Source of the DNA: Saprospiraceae bacterium
GTDB taxonomy: Bacteria > Bacteroidota > Bacteroidia > Chitinophagales > Saprospiraceae
Assembly (NCBI GenBank): GCA_021604865.1
Contig: BQJU01000002.1
Location: 160,291 to 224,290, forward strand
Direction of reading: 5' to 3'
Length of the DNA stretch: 64,000 bases
In this document: one piece after another, positions 8,248 through 18,195 of the stretch
Position numbering within the stretch: position 1 is the stretch's first letter
Layout: every line of letters starts with the position of its first letter
Notes under the pieces: generated by a model
The model's database searches: none
What the model was told of the DNA's origin: nothing
What the model saw: only the letters and a program-made list of their open reading frames with translations
Program-made: the position numbers and the translations under genes

Positions 8248-10020
8248 TTATTTTTGATTCTTTACGGTCGGTTCTAATACAATTTCATCCACAGCGCAAC
8301 CCGAAGGTACCATAGGAAAGACATTACCCTCCTGTTCTACCTTGATATGCAGGAGATAAGGACCTTCATGTGCCAGCATTTCCGTAATAGCTGCGGTAAG
8401 GTCTTCGGGATTTTCAATCATTTTACCAGGGACGCCAAATCCTTCGGCAATTTTAATGAAATCTGGATTTTTTAAGGATACCGAGGAATAGCGGCGTTCA
8501 TAAAAAAGTTCCTGCCATTGTCTGACCATGCCCAGGTAATTGTTGTCCAGCAATACAATTTTAACCCCCATATTCCACTGAGCACACATGCCCAATTCCT
8601 GAATAGTCATCTGGAAGCCACCATCGCCAATAAAGGCAACGACTTCTTTATCTGGTTGGGCCAGTTTGGCACCAAAGGCAGCTGGTAATCCATATCCCAT
8701 TGTTCCAGCCCCTCCGGAAGAAACCCACTGATTGGAGCCTTTAAAACAGTAATAGCGGGCTGCAATCATCTGATGTTGCCCAACATCAGTGGCAATAATA
8801 GCCTTACCATCGGTCTGGTCTGAAACTTCCTTTACTGCCATAGCCATCTTAATATGCCCCGATTCGGAGACCCTCATATCTTTCTGAATGACTATTTCCT
8901 GCTCAATTCGGTCACAATCCCGGAAGGAAGCCAGCCATTCGGGGTATGATTTTTCAGCTACTAATGGTAATAATGCTTCAAGGCTCTTCCTGGCATCACC
9001 ATTAATGGGCACATCAGTAGGCACATTTTTATTAATTTCAGAAGGGTCAATCTCGATGTGGATGACTTTGGCTTGTTTGACATATCCGGACAAACGTCCC
9101 GTTACCCTGTCATCAAAACGCATACCGATAGCGATGAGAACATCACATTCATTTTGTTTAAGATTCGGACCATAGTTGCCGTGCATGCCTAGCATACCTA
9201 CAAAAAGTGGATGATCGCAAGAAATGGAACCCAGGCCATGAATGGTAGACCCAACCGGAATGCCGGTCTTTTCAACAAATTCCTGAAAGGCAGATTCTGC
9301 TCCCGCAATCTGAATGCCATGCCCTGCCAGGATCATAGGTTTTTTAGCCTCATTGATCAATTTTGCTGCTGCCTTAAGGTCTTCTGGATCGAGGGTCGGC
9401 TGTGGATGATAGCTACGAATAAAGGAGCGTTTATGGTAGTGAAATTCCAGTTCCTCTATCTGTGCATTCTTCGTGATATCAATCACTACGGGGCCAGGAC
9501 GACCTGAATTGGCAATAAAAAATGCCTTGGCAAATACCTCGGGAATATCGGAAGCTTTGGTGATCTGATAATTCCATTTGGTGACCGGCATGGTGCAATT
9601 GATCACATCTGTTTCCTGAAAGGCATCAGAACCCAAAAGGTCGCTAGGTACCTGCCCTGTGATACATACCAAAGGTGTAGAATCCAGAATAGCATCGCCG
9701 AGCCCTGTCATCAGATTGGTAGCTCCAGGACCAGAAGTGGCCATGCAAACGCCAATTTTTCGGGTTACTCTGGCATATCCTTCAGCAGCATGGATAGCAC
9801 CTTGTTCGTGTCTAGGCAAAATGTGTTTGAGCCGATCTTCGTAGTGATACAACTCATCATAGACTGGCATGATTGCTCCGCCCGGATATCCAAAAATGGT
9901 ATCTACGTTTTCTTCGAGAAGACAACGTAGTACAGCTTCCGCGCCATTTATTCTTTCTGTTTTTTCCACTTCTGGTGTGTGGTTGGCGTCTTTTACGGTG
10001 GATGACAAATTACTTTTCAT
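8248..10020 (-). CDS. ilvB: Acetolactate synthase large (catalytic) subunit
   Basis: This 590-residue thiamine diphosphate enzyme condenses two pyruvates to acetolactate, or pyruvate with 2-oxobutyrate, in valine, leucine and isoleucine synthesis. The order is the usual one: N-terminal TPP domain with [15 protein letters not shown] and the catalytic Glu in [14 protein letters not shown], central FAD-binding domain, and C-terminal TPP-pyrophosphate domain with [12 protein letters not shown] and the metal-binding continuation [12 protein letters not shown]. The length is normal. The gene starts 11 bp after ilvD ends and is followed by ilvN after 4 bp, so translation is probably coupled. Confidence 0.97.
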   Translation of the reverse strand: MKSNLSSTVKDANHTPEVEKTERINGAEAVLRCLLEENVDTIFGYPGGAIMPVYDELYHYEDRLKHILPRHEQGAIHAAEGYARVTRKIGVCMATSGPGATNLMTGLGDAILDSTPLVCITGQVPSDLLGSDAFQETDVINCTMPVTKWNYQITKASDIPEVFAKAFFIANSGRPGPVVIDITKNAQIEELEFHYHKRSFIRSYHPQPTLDPEDLKAAAKLINEAKKPMILAGHGIQIAGAESAFQEFVEKTGIPVGSTIHGLGSISCDHPLFVGMLGMHGNYGPNLKQNECDVLIAIGMRFDDRVTGRLSGYVKQAKVIHIEIDPSEINKNVPTDVPINGDARKSLEALLPLVAEKSYPEWLASFRDCDRIEQEIVIQKDMRVSESGHIKMAMAVKEVSDQTDGKAIIATDVGQHQMIAARYYCFKGSNQWVSSGGAGTMGYGLPAAFGAKLAQPDKEVVAFIGDGGFQMTIQELGMCAQWNMGVKIVLLDNNYLGMVRQWQELFYERRYSSVSLKNPDFIKIAEGFGVPGKMIENPEDLTAAITEMLAHEGPYLLHIKVEQEGNVFPMVPSGCAVDEIVLEPTVKNQK

Positions 10021-10031
10021 GTGATTATAAT

Positions 10032-11711
10032 TTAGAATTCGTCCGTTACACAGCCTGTACTGGCTGAGGAAACGGTTTTGGCATACTTCCTCAATAACCC
10101 GGACGTAGCCCGCAGTGGTGGTGACGTCCAGGCCTTTCTTCTCCTTTTTATTTCTTCATCGCTAAGGTTAGCTTCCAGCGTATTATTGATGGCATCAATA
10201 GTAATTTCATCTCCATCTTTTAATAAGGCGATTAGTCCACCCACCTGAGCTTCCGGCGTGATATGACCTACCACAAAACCATGAGTTCCTCCTGAAAAAC
10301 GACCATCGGTGATCAAGGCGACTTCATTTCCTAGGCCTTCGCCCATCAAAGCAGAGGTGGGTTTGAGCATTTCCGGCATACCTGGCGCTCCTTTGGGGCC
10401 GCAATAGCGGATGACTACTACATCTCCGGCTTTGATCTTTTTTTGTTTGATAGCCAGGTTGGTAGCTGCTTCTCCATCAAAAACGCGAGCAGTGCCCGTA
10501 AATATTTCGCCTTCCTTTCCGGTTATTTTGGCAACAGAACCTTCTTCTGCGAGATTGCCGTATAATATCTGTAAATGGCCTGTAGATTTGATCGGCTGTT
10601 CAAAGGGTTTTATGATTTTTTGCCCCTTTTGTAATCCTGGAACATCTGCAAGATTTTCAGCAATTGTTTTGCCCGTTACTGTAAGGCAATCACCATTAAG
10701 GTATCCTTCCTCAAGCAATAACTTCATGACAGCTGGCACCCCACCAATATTAAACAAGTCTTCCATTACATATTGACCACTGGGCTTTAAATCTGCCAGA
10801 AAAGGTGTTTTATCACTGATGCGTTGGAAATCATCCAGGCTGATATCTACCTGTACTGATTTGGCCATGGCTATCAAGTGCAGAACTGCATTGGTGGAAC
10901 CTCCCAATACCATGACTACGGTGATGGCATTCTCAAATGCCGCTTTTGTCATGATGTCTTTGGGCTTAATGTCTTTTTTCATCAAATTGCGAATGGCCGG
11001 ACCAACTTTGAGGCAATCTTCGATCTTATCCAGACTAGTAGCTGGATAGGAGGAATTAAAGGGTAAACTCATACCCATGGCTTCGATGGCCGATGCCATC
11101 GTATTGGCCGTATACATACCTCCACAGGCCCCTGGACCAGGACAGGATTTTTTGACCACTGCTCGAAAATCTGCTTCGCCAATGGTGCCCGCTATCTTTT
11201 GGCCATGGGCTTCGAAGGCTGAAACAATATCCAATTTTTTATCCAGGTGACAACCGGGGCTAATGGTGCCGCCATAAACCAAGATAGAGGGGCGATTGAG
11301 TCGACCCAATGCAATCATAGCTCCGGGCATATTTTTGTCGCAACCCACAACAGGCACTACAGCATCATACCATTGAGCAGAAACTACAGTTTCAATAGAA
11401 TCTGCGATAATATCGCGTGACGGAAGGGAAAAACGCATTCCATCTGTACCCATTGATATGCCATCACTCACGCCAATTGTGTGAAAAATAAGGCCCACAA
11501 GACCTTCTTTGAGGATGCCTTTCTTAACCTGCTCAGCCAGGGCATTGAGGTGCATATTGCAGGTATTGCCTTCCCATCCGGTGCTTACTATACCTACTTG
11601 TCCTTTTTTCATATCATCCTCTGTCAACCCAATTCCGTATAACATGGCCTGGGCTGCTGGCTGGGTGTCGTCTTGTGTGATTCGCTTACTGTATTTATTA
11701 AGTTCTTCCAT
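10032..11711 (-). CDS. ilvD: Dihydroxy-acid dehydratase
   Basis: The 559-residue Fe-S dehydratase converts 2,3-dihydroxy-isovalerate (or the methylvalerate homologue) to the 2-oxo acid. The three cluster cysteines are visible in [20 protein letters not shown] and [18 protein letters not shown]. The C-terminal motifs [14 protein letters not shown] and [18 protein letters not shown] are also typical. It is the first gene of the ilv operon. A weak promoter element lies at 11741-11748. Neither a T-box nor a leader-peptide attenuator was recognised in the roughly 170 bp upstream. Confidence 0.97.
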   Translation of the reverse strand: MEELNKYSKRITQDDTQPAAQAMLYGIGLTEDDMKKGQVGIVSTGWEGNTCNMHLNALAEQVKKGILKEGLVGLIFHTIGVSDGISMGTDGMRFSLPSRDIIADSIETVVSAQWYDAVVPVVGCDKNMPGAMIALGRLNRPSILVYGGTISPGCHLDKKLDIVSAFEAHGQKIAGTIGEADFRAVVKKSCPGPGACGGMYTANTMASAIEAMGMSLPFNSSYPATSLDKIEDCLKVGPAIRNLMKKDIKPKDIMTKAAFENAITVVMVLGGSTNAVLHLIAMAKSVQVDISLDDFQRISDKTPFLADLKPSGQYVMEDLFNIGGVPAVMKLLLEEGYLNGDCLTVTGKTIAENLADVPGLQKGQKIIKPFEQPIKSTGHLQILYGNLAEEGSVAKITGKEGEIFTGTARVFDGEAATNLAIKQKKIKAGDVVVIRYCGPKGAPGMPEMLKPTSALMGEGLGNEVALITDGRFSGGTHGFVVGHITPEAQVGGLIALLKDGDEITIDAINNTLEANLSDEEIKRRRKAWTSPPLRATSGLLRKYAKTVSSASTGCVTDEF

Positions 11712-11740
11712 TTAATTTGATTAGTTTGTTTCAGCAATGT

Positions 11741-11748
11741 TAAAGGTA
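11741..11748 (-). promoter_or_regulatory. Possible -7 element of the ilvDBN operon
   Basis: On the minus strand TACCTTTA matches TAnnTTTG at all but the last base and lies 30 bp before the ilvD start codon. No good -33 TTTG is found at the right spacing, so support is weak. Confidence 0.3.
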
Positions 11749-11881
11749 AACGGCTGTATGAAGTTTTTAGAATTAAAAAATGTGATTGTTACGAGCCAAA
11801 GCAGGTTGATATTTTAGTTAAAACACTAGTAATCAATACACTACATTAGATGGTCTTACGAATTTAGCAAGTAATATAAAC

Positions 11882-11916
11882 AAAAAAGCCACCCTCGTAA
11901 CGAGAGCGGCTTTTTT
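11882..11916 (-). terminator. Intrinsic terminator of the outer membrane protein gene
   Basis: On the minus strand GCCGCTCTCG and CGAGGGTGGC form a 10-bp stem with two G-U pairs and a TTA loop, flanked by A6 and T6 runs. It lies 12 bp after the stop codon at 11929. The stem is only perfect (counting G-U) on the minus strand. Confidence 0.85.
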
Positions 11917-11928
11917 GTTTAAGTACCA

Positions 11929-12603
11929 TTATTTCTCAAATCTCAAGCCGAGATGCAACCCAACATACCAAGCCATCAAGCCTTTTTTTTCAGATGCAGC
12001 GGGTTCATCCGTAGAGGTTGAGGATTTTGGAAAATTCCAGGTATAGCCAGGTAGATAGCGCAATCCTCCCATTGGGGTAATTGTGACAAAGTCGTTAATA
12101 CCCAGGTCAAATCCTAGTCCTGCACCCAAGCTAAAACTCGAGCCATCAGCATCCTCTGGGGTTTCTTCTCCAAATTGATACTCTTGTTTGAAATAACTGT
12201 AACCCGGAGAAAGTTGAAGAAAAAGGCCTTTTTCCAGAGTAGGGCCTTCCTTGGAAAAAGTGGGACAGTCACAGTCTCCTCCAAAATCCAGAAAATAGAT
12301 ACGGGTATTGAAATAAAAGTTGAAGAATTGAATTTTTGCATCAAAATCCTGTGCCTCCAGGTTCTGCTTCGACAGGCTGTAATTCAATTCCGGCAGAAAT
12401 TCGATTCGCTTATTTTTTAATCTAAACCAATAATTGATGCCAAATGCTGGGCCATTGGCTTGCAATTCAAACCCTTCATCCGTTCCATTTACAGTGGACA
12501 AAGTTTCGGCTTGTGGCATAAAATAGGTGCCATTAAACCCGATCTGGGCATTAAGCGGCAAAGTGAATGCGATACTAAGGCAAATAGCTAAATTTCGGAT
12601 CAT
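11929..12603 (-). CDS. Putative outer membrane beta-barrel protein
   Basis: This 224-residue protein has a signal peptide (residues 1-19, ending LPLNAQ) and then alternating amphipathic strands with many aromatic residues (GFNGTYFMPQ, FGINYWFRLKN, FFNFYFNTRIYFLDF, LFLQLSPGYSYFKQEY, WYVGLHLGLRFEK). The last residue region ends in an aromatic-containing strand (LGLRFEK), as in small outer membrane barrels of the OMP_b-brl class. A cysteine pair in GGDCDCPTF and a low-complexity acidic stretch occur in a presumed loop. I recognise no specific family. It stands alone between ilvD and rimO with its own terminator, and its start is 97 bp from the divergent rimO start. Confidence 0.65.
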   Translation of the reverse strand: MIRNLAICLSIAFTLPLNAQIGFNGTYFMPQAETLSTVNGTDEGFELQANGPAFGINYWFRLKNKRIEFLPELNYSLSKQNLEAQDFDAKIQFFNFYFNTRIYFLDFGGDCDCPTFSKEGPTLEKGLFLQLSPGYSYFKQEYQFGEETPEDADGSSFSLGAGLGFDLGINDFVTITPMGGLRYLPGYTWNFPKSSTSTDEPAASEKKGLMAWYVGLHLGLRFEK

Positions 12604-12637
12604 AATTCAGGTTTTGTTGATATAACGAATAATTAGG

Positions 12638-12667
12638 TTTCCTTGTATAGCAAAATGCCTATCTTTG
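12638..12667 (+). promoter_or_regulatory. Promoter of rimO
   Basis: TATCTTTG at 12660-12667 is an exact match to the Bacteroidota -7 consensus TAnnTTTG, with TTTC at 12638-12641 as a degenerate -33 element 18 nt upstream. The start codon is at 12701, so the leader would be about 27 nt. Confidence 0.55.
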
Positions 12668-12700
12668 TTCACTTTTTCGAAAGGAGATTATTTCTAAAAT

Positions 12701-14020
12701 ATGAAGACAAAGACCTTAAAACAAGATAAAGTCAATGTAATCACGCTGGGGTGCTCAAAAAACCTGGTGGATTCGGAGAATATTATCACGCAATTGCGGG
12801 GTAATGATTACGAAGTAGTGCATGACAGCAACGAAGAGGATGCCAATATCATCGTGGTAAATACCTGTGGGTTTATAGACCTGGCAAAGGAAGAGTCGGT
12901 CAATACGATCCTTGAATATGCTGCAATCAAGAAACAGGGAGGGATTGATAAGCTTTATGTCACCGGTTGCCTTTCTCAACGATATAAAGATGATTTAGAA
13001 AAGGAGATTCCTGAAGTTGATGCCTATTTCGGCACTTTGGAATTACCTGGCTTGCTGGCCAAATTAAATGCGGATTACAAACATGAACTGATCGGCGAAA
13101 GAATTACAACCACTCCCCAGCATTATGCCTATCTGAAAATTTCAGAAGGCTGTAATCGGACCTGTTCTTTTTGCGCCATTCCTTTAATGCGGGGAAAACA
13201 CATCTCCAAGCCTATTGAAGCATTGGTAGCTGAAGCCAGGAATCTAGCCAAAATGGGGGTTAAAGAACTCATGCTGATTGCTCAAGAGTTGACTTATTAT
13301 GGCCTGGATATTTACAAAAAGCGGGAACTACCCCGGCTTCTTGATGCATTGGCCGATGTAGAAGGTATCGAATGGATTCGGCTTCATTATGCCTATCCAA
13401 GCAAGTTTCCAACAGAAATTTTTGAGGTGATGGCTCGCCGCCCGGAGATTTGTAATTATCTCGATATGCCACTACAACATGCCAGCGATGGAGTCTTAGA
13501 ACGAATGCGTCGGCAAATAACCCGGAAGGAAACGGAAGACCTGGTGCAAACAGCCAGGCAACATGTTCCCGATTTGACTTTGCGCACCACCTTATTGGTT
13601 GGGTTTCCAGGTGAGACTGATGCCGAATTTGAAGAACTATGTGACTTTGTTCGGGCCATGAGATTTGATCGGCTAGGCGTATTTCAATATTCCCACGAAG
13701 AAGGTACCAGCGGCTATTTACTGGAAGATGATGTGTCGGCAGCCGTAAAAGCAGAACGGGCCAACCAAATCATGGAAATCCAACAAGAAATTTCTTTTGA
13801 AAAGAATCAGGAACTTAAGAATCAGGTAAAAAAAGTACTTTTTGACCGTAAGGAAGGTGAATATTTTGTCGGCCGTACCGAGGGTGATTCGCCAGAAGTA
13901 GACAATGAAGTGTTAGTGAAGGCAAAGGATCATTATGTTAGGGTAGGGGACTTTGCAATGGTTAAAATAACAGAAGCCACTGAATATGATTTGTACGGAG
14001 AGGTGGTCGACGTTCAATAA
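12701..14020 (+). CDS. rimO: Ribosomal protein S12 methylthiotransferase RimO
   Basis: The 439-residue radical-SAM enzyme adds a methylthio group to an aspartate of ribosomal protein S12. It has the three-domain MTTase plan: an N-terminal UPF0004 domain with cluster cysteines in LGCSKNLVDSEN (Cys18), NTCGF and TGCLSQRY; a radical SAM core with CNRTCSFC (CxxxCxxC, around residues 150-158); and a C-terminal TRAM domain (about 375-439). The sequence LGCSKNLVDSE and the ending LYGE favour RimO over the tRNA enzyme MiaB. A consensus promoter lies upstream. Confidence 0.95.
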   Translation: MKTKTLKQDKVNVITLGCSKNLVDSENIITQLRGNDYEVVHDSNEEDANIIVVNTCGFIDLAKEESVNTILEYAAIKKQGGIDKLYVTGCLSQRYKDDLEKEIPEVDAYFGTLELPGLLAKLNADYKHELIGERITTTPQHYAYLKISEGCNRTCSFCAIPLMRGKHISKPIEALVAEARNLAKMGVKELMLIAQELTYYGLDIYKKRELPRLLDALADVEGIEWIRLHYAYPSKFPTEIFEVMARRPEICNYLDMPLQHASDGVLERMRRQITRKETEDLVQTARQHVPDLTLRTTLLVGFPGETDAEFEELCDFVRAMRFDRLGVFQYSHEEGTSGYLLEDDVSAAVKAERANQIMEIQQEISFEKNQELKNQVKKVLFDRKEGEYFVGRTEGDSPEVDNEVLVKAKDHYVRVGDFAMVKITEATEYDLYGEVVDVQ

Positions 14021-14091
14021 AGATTGAAAAATAGCTTTTTCGACTAAACAATATACCCCTCTAACCTTTTGTAAGTATAAACAAACCTAAG

Positions 14092-14556
14092 ATGACTAAC
14101 GCTTCAGGTTCAATTTTTGATAAAGCATACGACCCGGTTCATCAGGCGATTGTAACATTTGGAGGGGTGGTTGTCTTTATCTTGATTTCCAAATTATTGG
14201 ATATTTTAGGGCTTCTCAATGTGCCTGAACGTTTTCCCTGGATGACTGCCGCAGCGTTTATCCTGTTATTTTCCATCTTTAATAGTGTCCTTTCTCTGGC
14301 CTCAAAAGATATCATGAAATATTGGGGACGATCCATTTATTGTTTCCTTGGCCTTGCTGCTTCCTCAGGGCTTGTAGCATATCTATCATCTTCCATTCCC
14401 ATTGGAGAGGCTGGATCTTATCGCTGGATTTATATTGTACTGACTATTGGTTACCTTGTATTTCTCAGTATCGTTGCATTTATCAAGCAAATTGTTGAGT
14501 TTGCCCAAAAAGAAGAGTGGAATCATCCCCGAATCCGACGAAAGAATAAAAAGTAG
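14092..14556 (+). CDS. Small four-helix membrane protein, unknown function
   Basis: The 154-residue protein has four hydrophobic segments (about 18-42, 50-72, 83-102 and 111-133), so both ends probably lie on the same side, with a basic C-terminal tail (NHPRIRRKNKK) likely in the cytoplasm. No enzymatic motif or known domain was recognised. It follows rimO after 71 bp and precedes the msrB lipoprotein gene by 141 bp; the start ATG is the only sensible one. It is probably an inner membrane protein; the neighbours do not suggest a function. Confidence 0.75.
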   Translation: MTNASGSIFDKAYDPVHQAIVTFGGVVVFILISKLLDILGLLNVPERFPWMTAAAFILLFSIFNSVLSLASKDIMKYWGRSIYCFLGLAASSGLVAYLSSSIPIGEAGSYRWIYIVLTIGYLVFLSIVAFIKQIVEFAQKEEWNHPRIRRKNKK

Positions 14557-14697
14557 TTAGTTGTCGTGAAACAACATTTCACCTGTAAACTTTTTAATAA
14601 AAAAAACGATTCAATCATAAACGTGTTGATCGATAGTTTCCCTTTGATCTCTTCTCTTAGCATTTTAACTTACTCACGAATATTAAAAAAGAACATC

Positions 14698-15267
14698 ATG
14701 AAAAAGAATATTTATTGGATGCTCTGTCCACTGTTTATCTTGTTAACCGCTTCCTGCAATCAGGCTCAACAAAATAAAATTAGCGTAGCTGACAAAGGCT
14801 CAACAGAAAAAGTAATGACTCAAGACTACAATGGGCCCTTTATCGGTCTTGATGGTGATACCCTTACCAAAGTTGTCAAATCGGATGCAGAATGGAAGGC
14901 AGAGTTAGATGCACAAGCATTTGAGGTGTTGCGGGAAGCAGGGACGGAACGGGCTTTTACCGGCAATTTGTGGGACAATAAAAAAGAAGGTATTTACACT
15001 TGTGGGGGCTGTGGTATACCCCTATTTAGTTCTGCTACCAAATTTAAGTCAGGTACCGGATGGCCTAGTTTTTATGAACCAATCCGGGAGGAAAATGTTG
15101 CCGAAAAAACCGATAGCAGTTATGGCATGTCTCGCACTGAAGTACTTTGTGCCCGATGTGATGGCCATCTGGGGCATATTTTTCCTGATGGGCCCAAACC
15201 AACAGGTTTGCGCTATTGTATCAACTCTGTTTCTCTAAATTTTGTAGAACAAAAGCCTAAAAATTAG
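14698..15267 (+). CDS. msrB: Peptide-methionine (R)-S-oxide reductase, lipoprotein
   Basis: MsrB reduces methionine-R-sulfoxide in damaged proteins. I choose the ATG at 14698 rather than an in-frame upstream start at 14566 because it gives a clean lipoprotein signal (LLTASC, Cys19); the product is 189 aa. The mature protein carries the zinc-binding CGGCG and [10 protein letters not shown] pairs, the substrate loop [10 protein letters not shown], and the catalytic Cys in RYCINSVSL near the C-terminus. The signal makes it a periplasmic or envelope repair enzyme, not a cytoplasmic one. A bidirectional terminator follows. Confidence 0.95.
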   Translation: MKKNIYWMLCPLFILLTASCNQAQQNKISVADKGSTEKVMTQDYNGPFIGLDGDTLTKVVKSDAEWKAELDAQAFEVLREAGTERAFTGNLWDNKKEGIYTCGGCGIPLFSSATKFKSGTGWPSFYEPIREENVAEKTDSSYGMSRTEVLCARCDGHLGHIFPDGPKPTGLRYCINSVSLNFVEQKPKN

Positions 15268-15283
15268 CATTTATCACAGCATA

Positions 15284-15321
15284 AAAAAGGGGCATCAACC
15301 AATTGGTCGATGCCCCTTTTT
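15284..15321. terminator. Bidirectional intrinsic terminator between msrB and the T9SS protein gene
   Basis: A perfect stem, AAAAAGGGGCATC (15284-15296) with GATGCCCCTTTTT (15309-15321), has a small inner AACC/GGT pairing. A and T runs flank it, so it works on both strands. It lies 16 bp after msrB and 17 bp after the end of the convergent gene. Confidence 0.9.
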
Positions 15322-15338
15322 ATTTAAAATCGGACAGC

Positions 15339-18005
15339 TTAGCGACTAACGACCAGTCTCTGAGTTGCCTGATGTTTTCCGTCAGAAAGGTGTACAAAAT
15401 AAACACCTTCAGCCAGATTATTAAGGTCTAATTGAAGTGTTCCGTTTAATGCCTGAGAAACAACTTGTTGTTGCATTACAGCACCAATGGTATTGGTCAA
15501 TTTAACCTGCAGGTCAACACTTTCCTGGAAGTTGAAAGAGATCTGAGCCTGTTGGTTCGCAGGATTTGGGAACAAGTTGATAGCTTGCTGGAATGCAAGG
15601 TCTTCAGTACCAACAGTCAAACCAACAGTTACAGTGATGACAAAATCATCTCCACAACCTGTAGCATCACTGACAGTAACCATATAGTCACCAGAAGCAA
15701 GACCTGTGATCGATTCAGTTGTTTCACCATTGCTCCATTCATAAGTATATGCTCCAGAACCACCGGCAACAGCAACAGAAGCTTCACCGTTATTACCCGG
15801 AGGAGTAACTTCGTTCACACTGGCTCCACTACCCTCGATAGCATCAAATGCCGGCAACAGATTCACCAGAATCGAAGAACCTGTAATTACACAACCTTCA
15901 GAAAAGTCGAGTCCAACAACCGTACCATCCGTGTCAATGGCTCCACCAAAAACGATTGGCGTAAAGTAATAAGAACCAGCAGGTAACTGTGTTCCATCAT
16001 TAACCAATGCTGGGGCATAAGCGGTAGGAGAACCACCAAATGCGCCCTGGTAGCTTGCCTCTGTAAATGGAGAGGTAGAACCGGTAACATCAGCAGCAAA
16101 AACAGCCCAGCGGAATTGATTCAAGCCATCAATATTAGGAACGACAACACCATCAATAGTGAAAACAGTAGTTGCTCCGAAACAAACGTTTTCTTCACCG
16201 GTTGAAGTACCCACGCTGATATCTTCACAAGTAACGAGGTCAACCTCGGTAATTTGAACACAGAATTCTCCGACAGATCCATCCCATCCGTCAACCAAGA
16301 CATAATAGGTTGTACCTGGGGTAGTTTGCAATACCACTATTGAAGCCAAAGCATCTGGTTCAACGTTTCCATCATCATTACAAGCTACAGCAGTCAGGTT
16401 GCCACAGTCAGTACCTTCGTAAACAGCAATTTGAGAATCACCATCCTCAAGGTAGTTGGCTGCAAAGCCTCCACAATTGGTTGTAGTGATTTCATAATCA
16501 CCACCATCTCCAACAAAAGTATACCAAACTGGATTATTAAGTGTTGGGGTATCTTCCAGGAAGCAATCGAAGCCGTCAGCTGGTTCTGTACCATCAACTG
16601 TTGCATCAGTGTTGTCAATCATAGGAGAAGTCTGAGCATTGCCATTTCCTTGTCCAAGCAAGCTAGTCAAGTCAGCTGCATCAGCACAAGCATCCGGGGT
16701 ATCGAATTGTGTCGTTACAATCCGGAAGTGGTAATCATCAGTTTCCAAAGCCCAGGTTGTTCCAGTAAGGCTATAGGTGCGATTGGCTATAGCTGGAGTG
16801 GTTTGTACAATCCAGGTTTGACCGGCAGGAACAGTAAATCCTACAAACACATCTCCGGTCATGTCGGCCAATTCAGTCATATAAGGTCTCAAGTCAACTC
16901 TGGTCATAGGGCTGTTATTAGCCAGGGTAGCCTCAGGAGTGACCATAAATGGTGTGACTAAATCAGCACCTGGTAATCCGGCATCATCAGCCCAAATGTG
17001 GAACTCAAAGTCACTATTAGGACGGTTAGTATCGGTGTAGTTTCTGATCAAGGCATAAGCAATATCAGCAGTTCCGTTAAGGGTGAGTTTTACAGCAGCT
17101 CCCAACAATCCGCCGGCCGCATCAGGACCAAAGGAATTAACAAAATCTACAGAAGCATCGTCAACATAAACATGCTGACCTGCGATATAACTATAAGTAG
17201 CACTCGTCGCATTATTCGCACCAGGAGCAGCATCAGTGATGTCAAGAAAATAATCTACTTGTGAACCAGCAGCTTGTGCGGGAATAATAAACCCGTAGAA
17301 ATTGCCTACAACGTTTATTCCGGCCACAGTTTCCGTAGCGCCTCCATCAACCGTGTAATGGAGGTCTGCAGTACCAATGCCAGAAACGTCAATCAATTCT
17401 GCAAATAAAACCATATCACTAGCAGAACCTTCATAGAATGCTGGTGGGGTATGCAGTACAAGTGGTGCAGAGTTGTCAACATCAGAACTGGTAATAACAA
17501 CATCATCGATGTAGATACCGTCAACTTCGTAGCCTCCATCAGAGAAAAGACGGAAACGTACACGTACATCAGAATTACCTACCAAACCTCCTAGGGAATA
17601 ATTATATTCTACCCATGGGGTTAGGTTACCTTCACCAAGGAAAGTAGCAATATTGACCCAGGTGGTTCCACCATCCCCACTGGCTTCAACATAACAATAG
17701 TCAAAGTTGCCCCCTTCAATGTCATAAATTGCATTAAATGTAAGATTGGCATCTAAAGCAGCAGAGAGGTCAATGCCTACAGCGGTAGTCGCTGATACAT
17801 TAACGCCTGTAGCATAGTTGCCACCAGGACTGTCGGTCAGGGAATTCGAGGGTGAACTGGATTGAGCAGTTGTCAATCCCCAACTGCCTTCAAGGACCCA
17901 ATTTGCCGTTCCTGATTCAAAGTCATCAGATAACTCAATGGTTTGGGAAAAAGCAGTAAAAGTTGTTAATAAACAGGCTGTTAAAAAGAGTAATAGTCTC
18001 TTCAT
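15339..18005 (-). CDS. Large multidomain protein secreted by the type IX system
   Basis: The 888-residue protein has a signal peptide (1-20, TAFSQ). Next comes a jelly-roll/MAM-like domain (about 24-175) with DDFESGTANW and DYCYVEASGDGGTTWV, then beta-sandwich modules with VDYFLDITD, and a pre-peptidase-like domain with TYYVLVDGWDGSVGEFCV (about 470-590). A SprB-type repeat follows (EWSNGETTESITGLASGDY, about 760-805). A C-terminal sorting domain (about 815-888) starts INLFPNPAN and ends GVYFVHLSDGKH...RLVVSR. That last domain directs T9SS export and surface attachment. No peptidase or other catalytic site is visible, so it is probably an adhesin, matrix or gliding-related surface protein. 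Confidence 0.85.
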   Translation of the reverse strand: MKRLLLFLTACLLTTFTAFSQTIELSDDFESGTANWVLEGSWGLTTAQSSSPSNSLTDSPGGNYATGVNVSATTAVGIDLSAALDANLTFNAIYDIEGGNFDYCYVEASGDGGTTWVNIATFLGEGNLTPWVEYNYSLGGLVGNSDVRVRFRLFSDGGYEVDGIYIDDVVITSSDVDNSAPLVLHTPPAFYEGSASDMVLFAELIDVSGIGTADLHYTVDGGATETVAGINVVGNFYGFIIPAQAAGSQVDYFLDITDAAPGANNATSATYSYIAGQHVYVDDASVDFVNSFGPDAAGGLLGAAVKLTLNGTADIAYALIRNYTDTNRPNSDFEFHIWADDAGLPGADLVTPFMVTPEATLANNSPMTRVDLRPYMTELADMTGDVFVGFTVPAGQTWIVQTTPAIANRTYSLTGTTWALETDDYHFRIVTTQFDTPDACADAADLTSLLGQGNGNAQTSPMIDNTDATVDGTEPADGFDCFLEDTPTLNNPVWYTFVGDGGDYEITTTNCGGFAANYLEDGDSQIAVYEGTDCGNLTAVACNDDGNVEPDALASIVVLQTTPGTTYYVLVDGWDGSVGEFCVQITEVDLVTCEDISVGTSTGEENVCFGATTVFTIDGVVVPNIDGLNQFRWAVFAADVTGSTSPFTEASYQGAFGGSPTAYAPALVNDGTQLPAGSYYFTPIVFGGAIDTDGTVVGLDFSEGCVITGSSILVNLLPAFDAIEGSGASVNEVTPPGNNGEASVAVAGGSGAYTYEWSNGETTESITGLASGDYMVTVSDATGCGDDFVITVTVGLTVGTEDLAFQQAINLFPNPANQQAQISFNFQESVDLQVKLTNTIGAVMQQQVVSQALNGTLQLDLNNLAEGVYFVHLSDGKHQATQRLVVSR

Positions 18006-18195
18006 TAGAAAAGGTTTTAATTATTAAAGACAAATGGATATAAAAAATGAATTGATTGAAAATACACGGAGTGGTGGGTGTGGTGTCATCGGGCAATTTT
18101 CGGTTATATGGTAGATAGCATCAAATACGGCCGCAATTTAAAAAAATATAACAACTGATGAATAAAAGGTTGAATATTTAACAGGAACGAGGTAC

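Noticed and set aside
11712..11880. Leader attenuator or T-box in front of ilvD
   Set aside because: No branched-chain codon run, no specifier loop and no terminator/antiterminator pair were found in this space.
14566..14697. Upstream extension of msrB
   Set aside because: Using this start would bury the lipoprotein signal that begins at 14698; the extra 44 residues are unlikely to be translated.
16431..16961. Long plus-strand frames opposite the T9SS gene
   Set aside because: They lie in the shadow of a well-supported minus-strand gene with a signal peptide and a sorting domain, and encode no recognisable protein.
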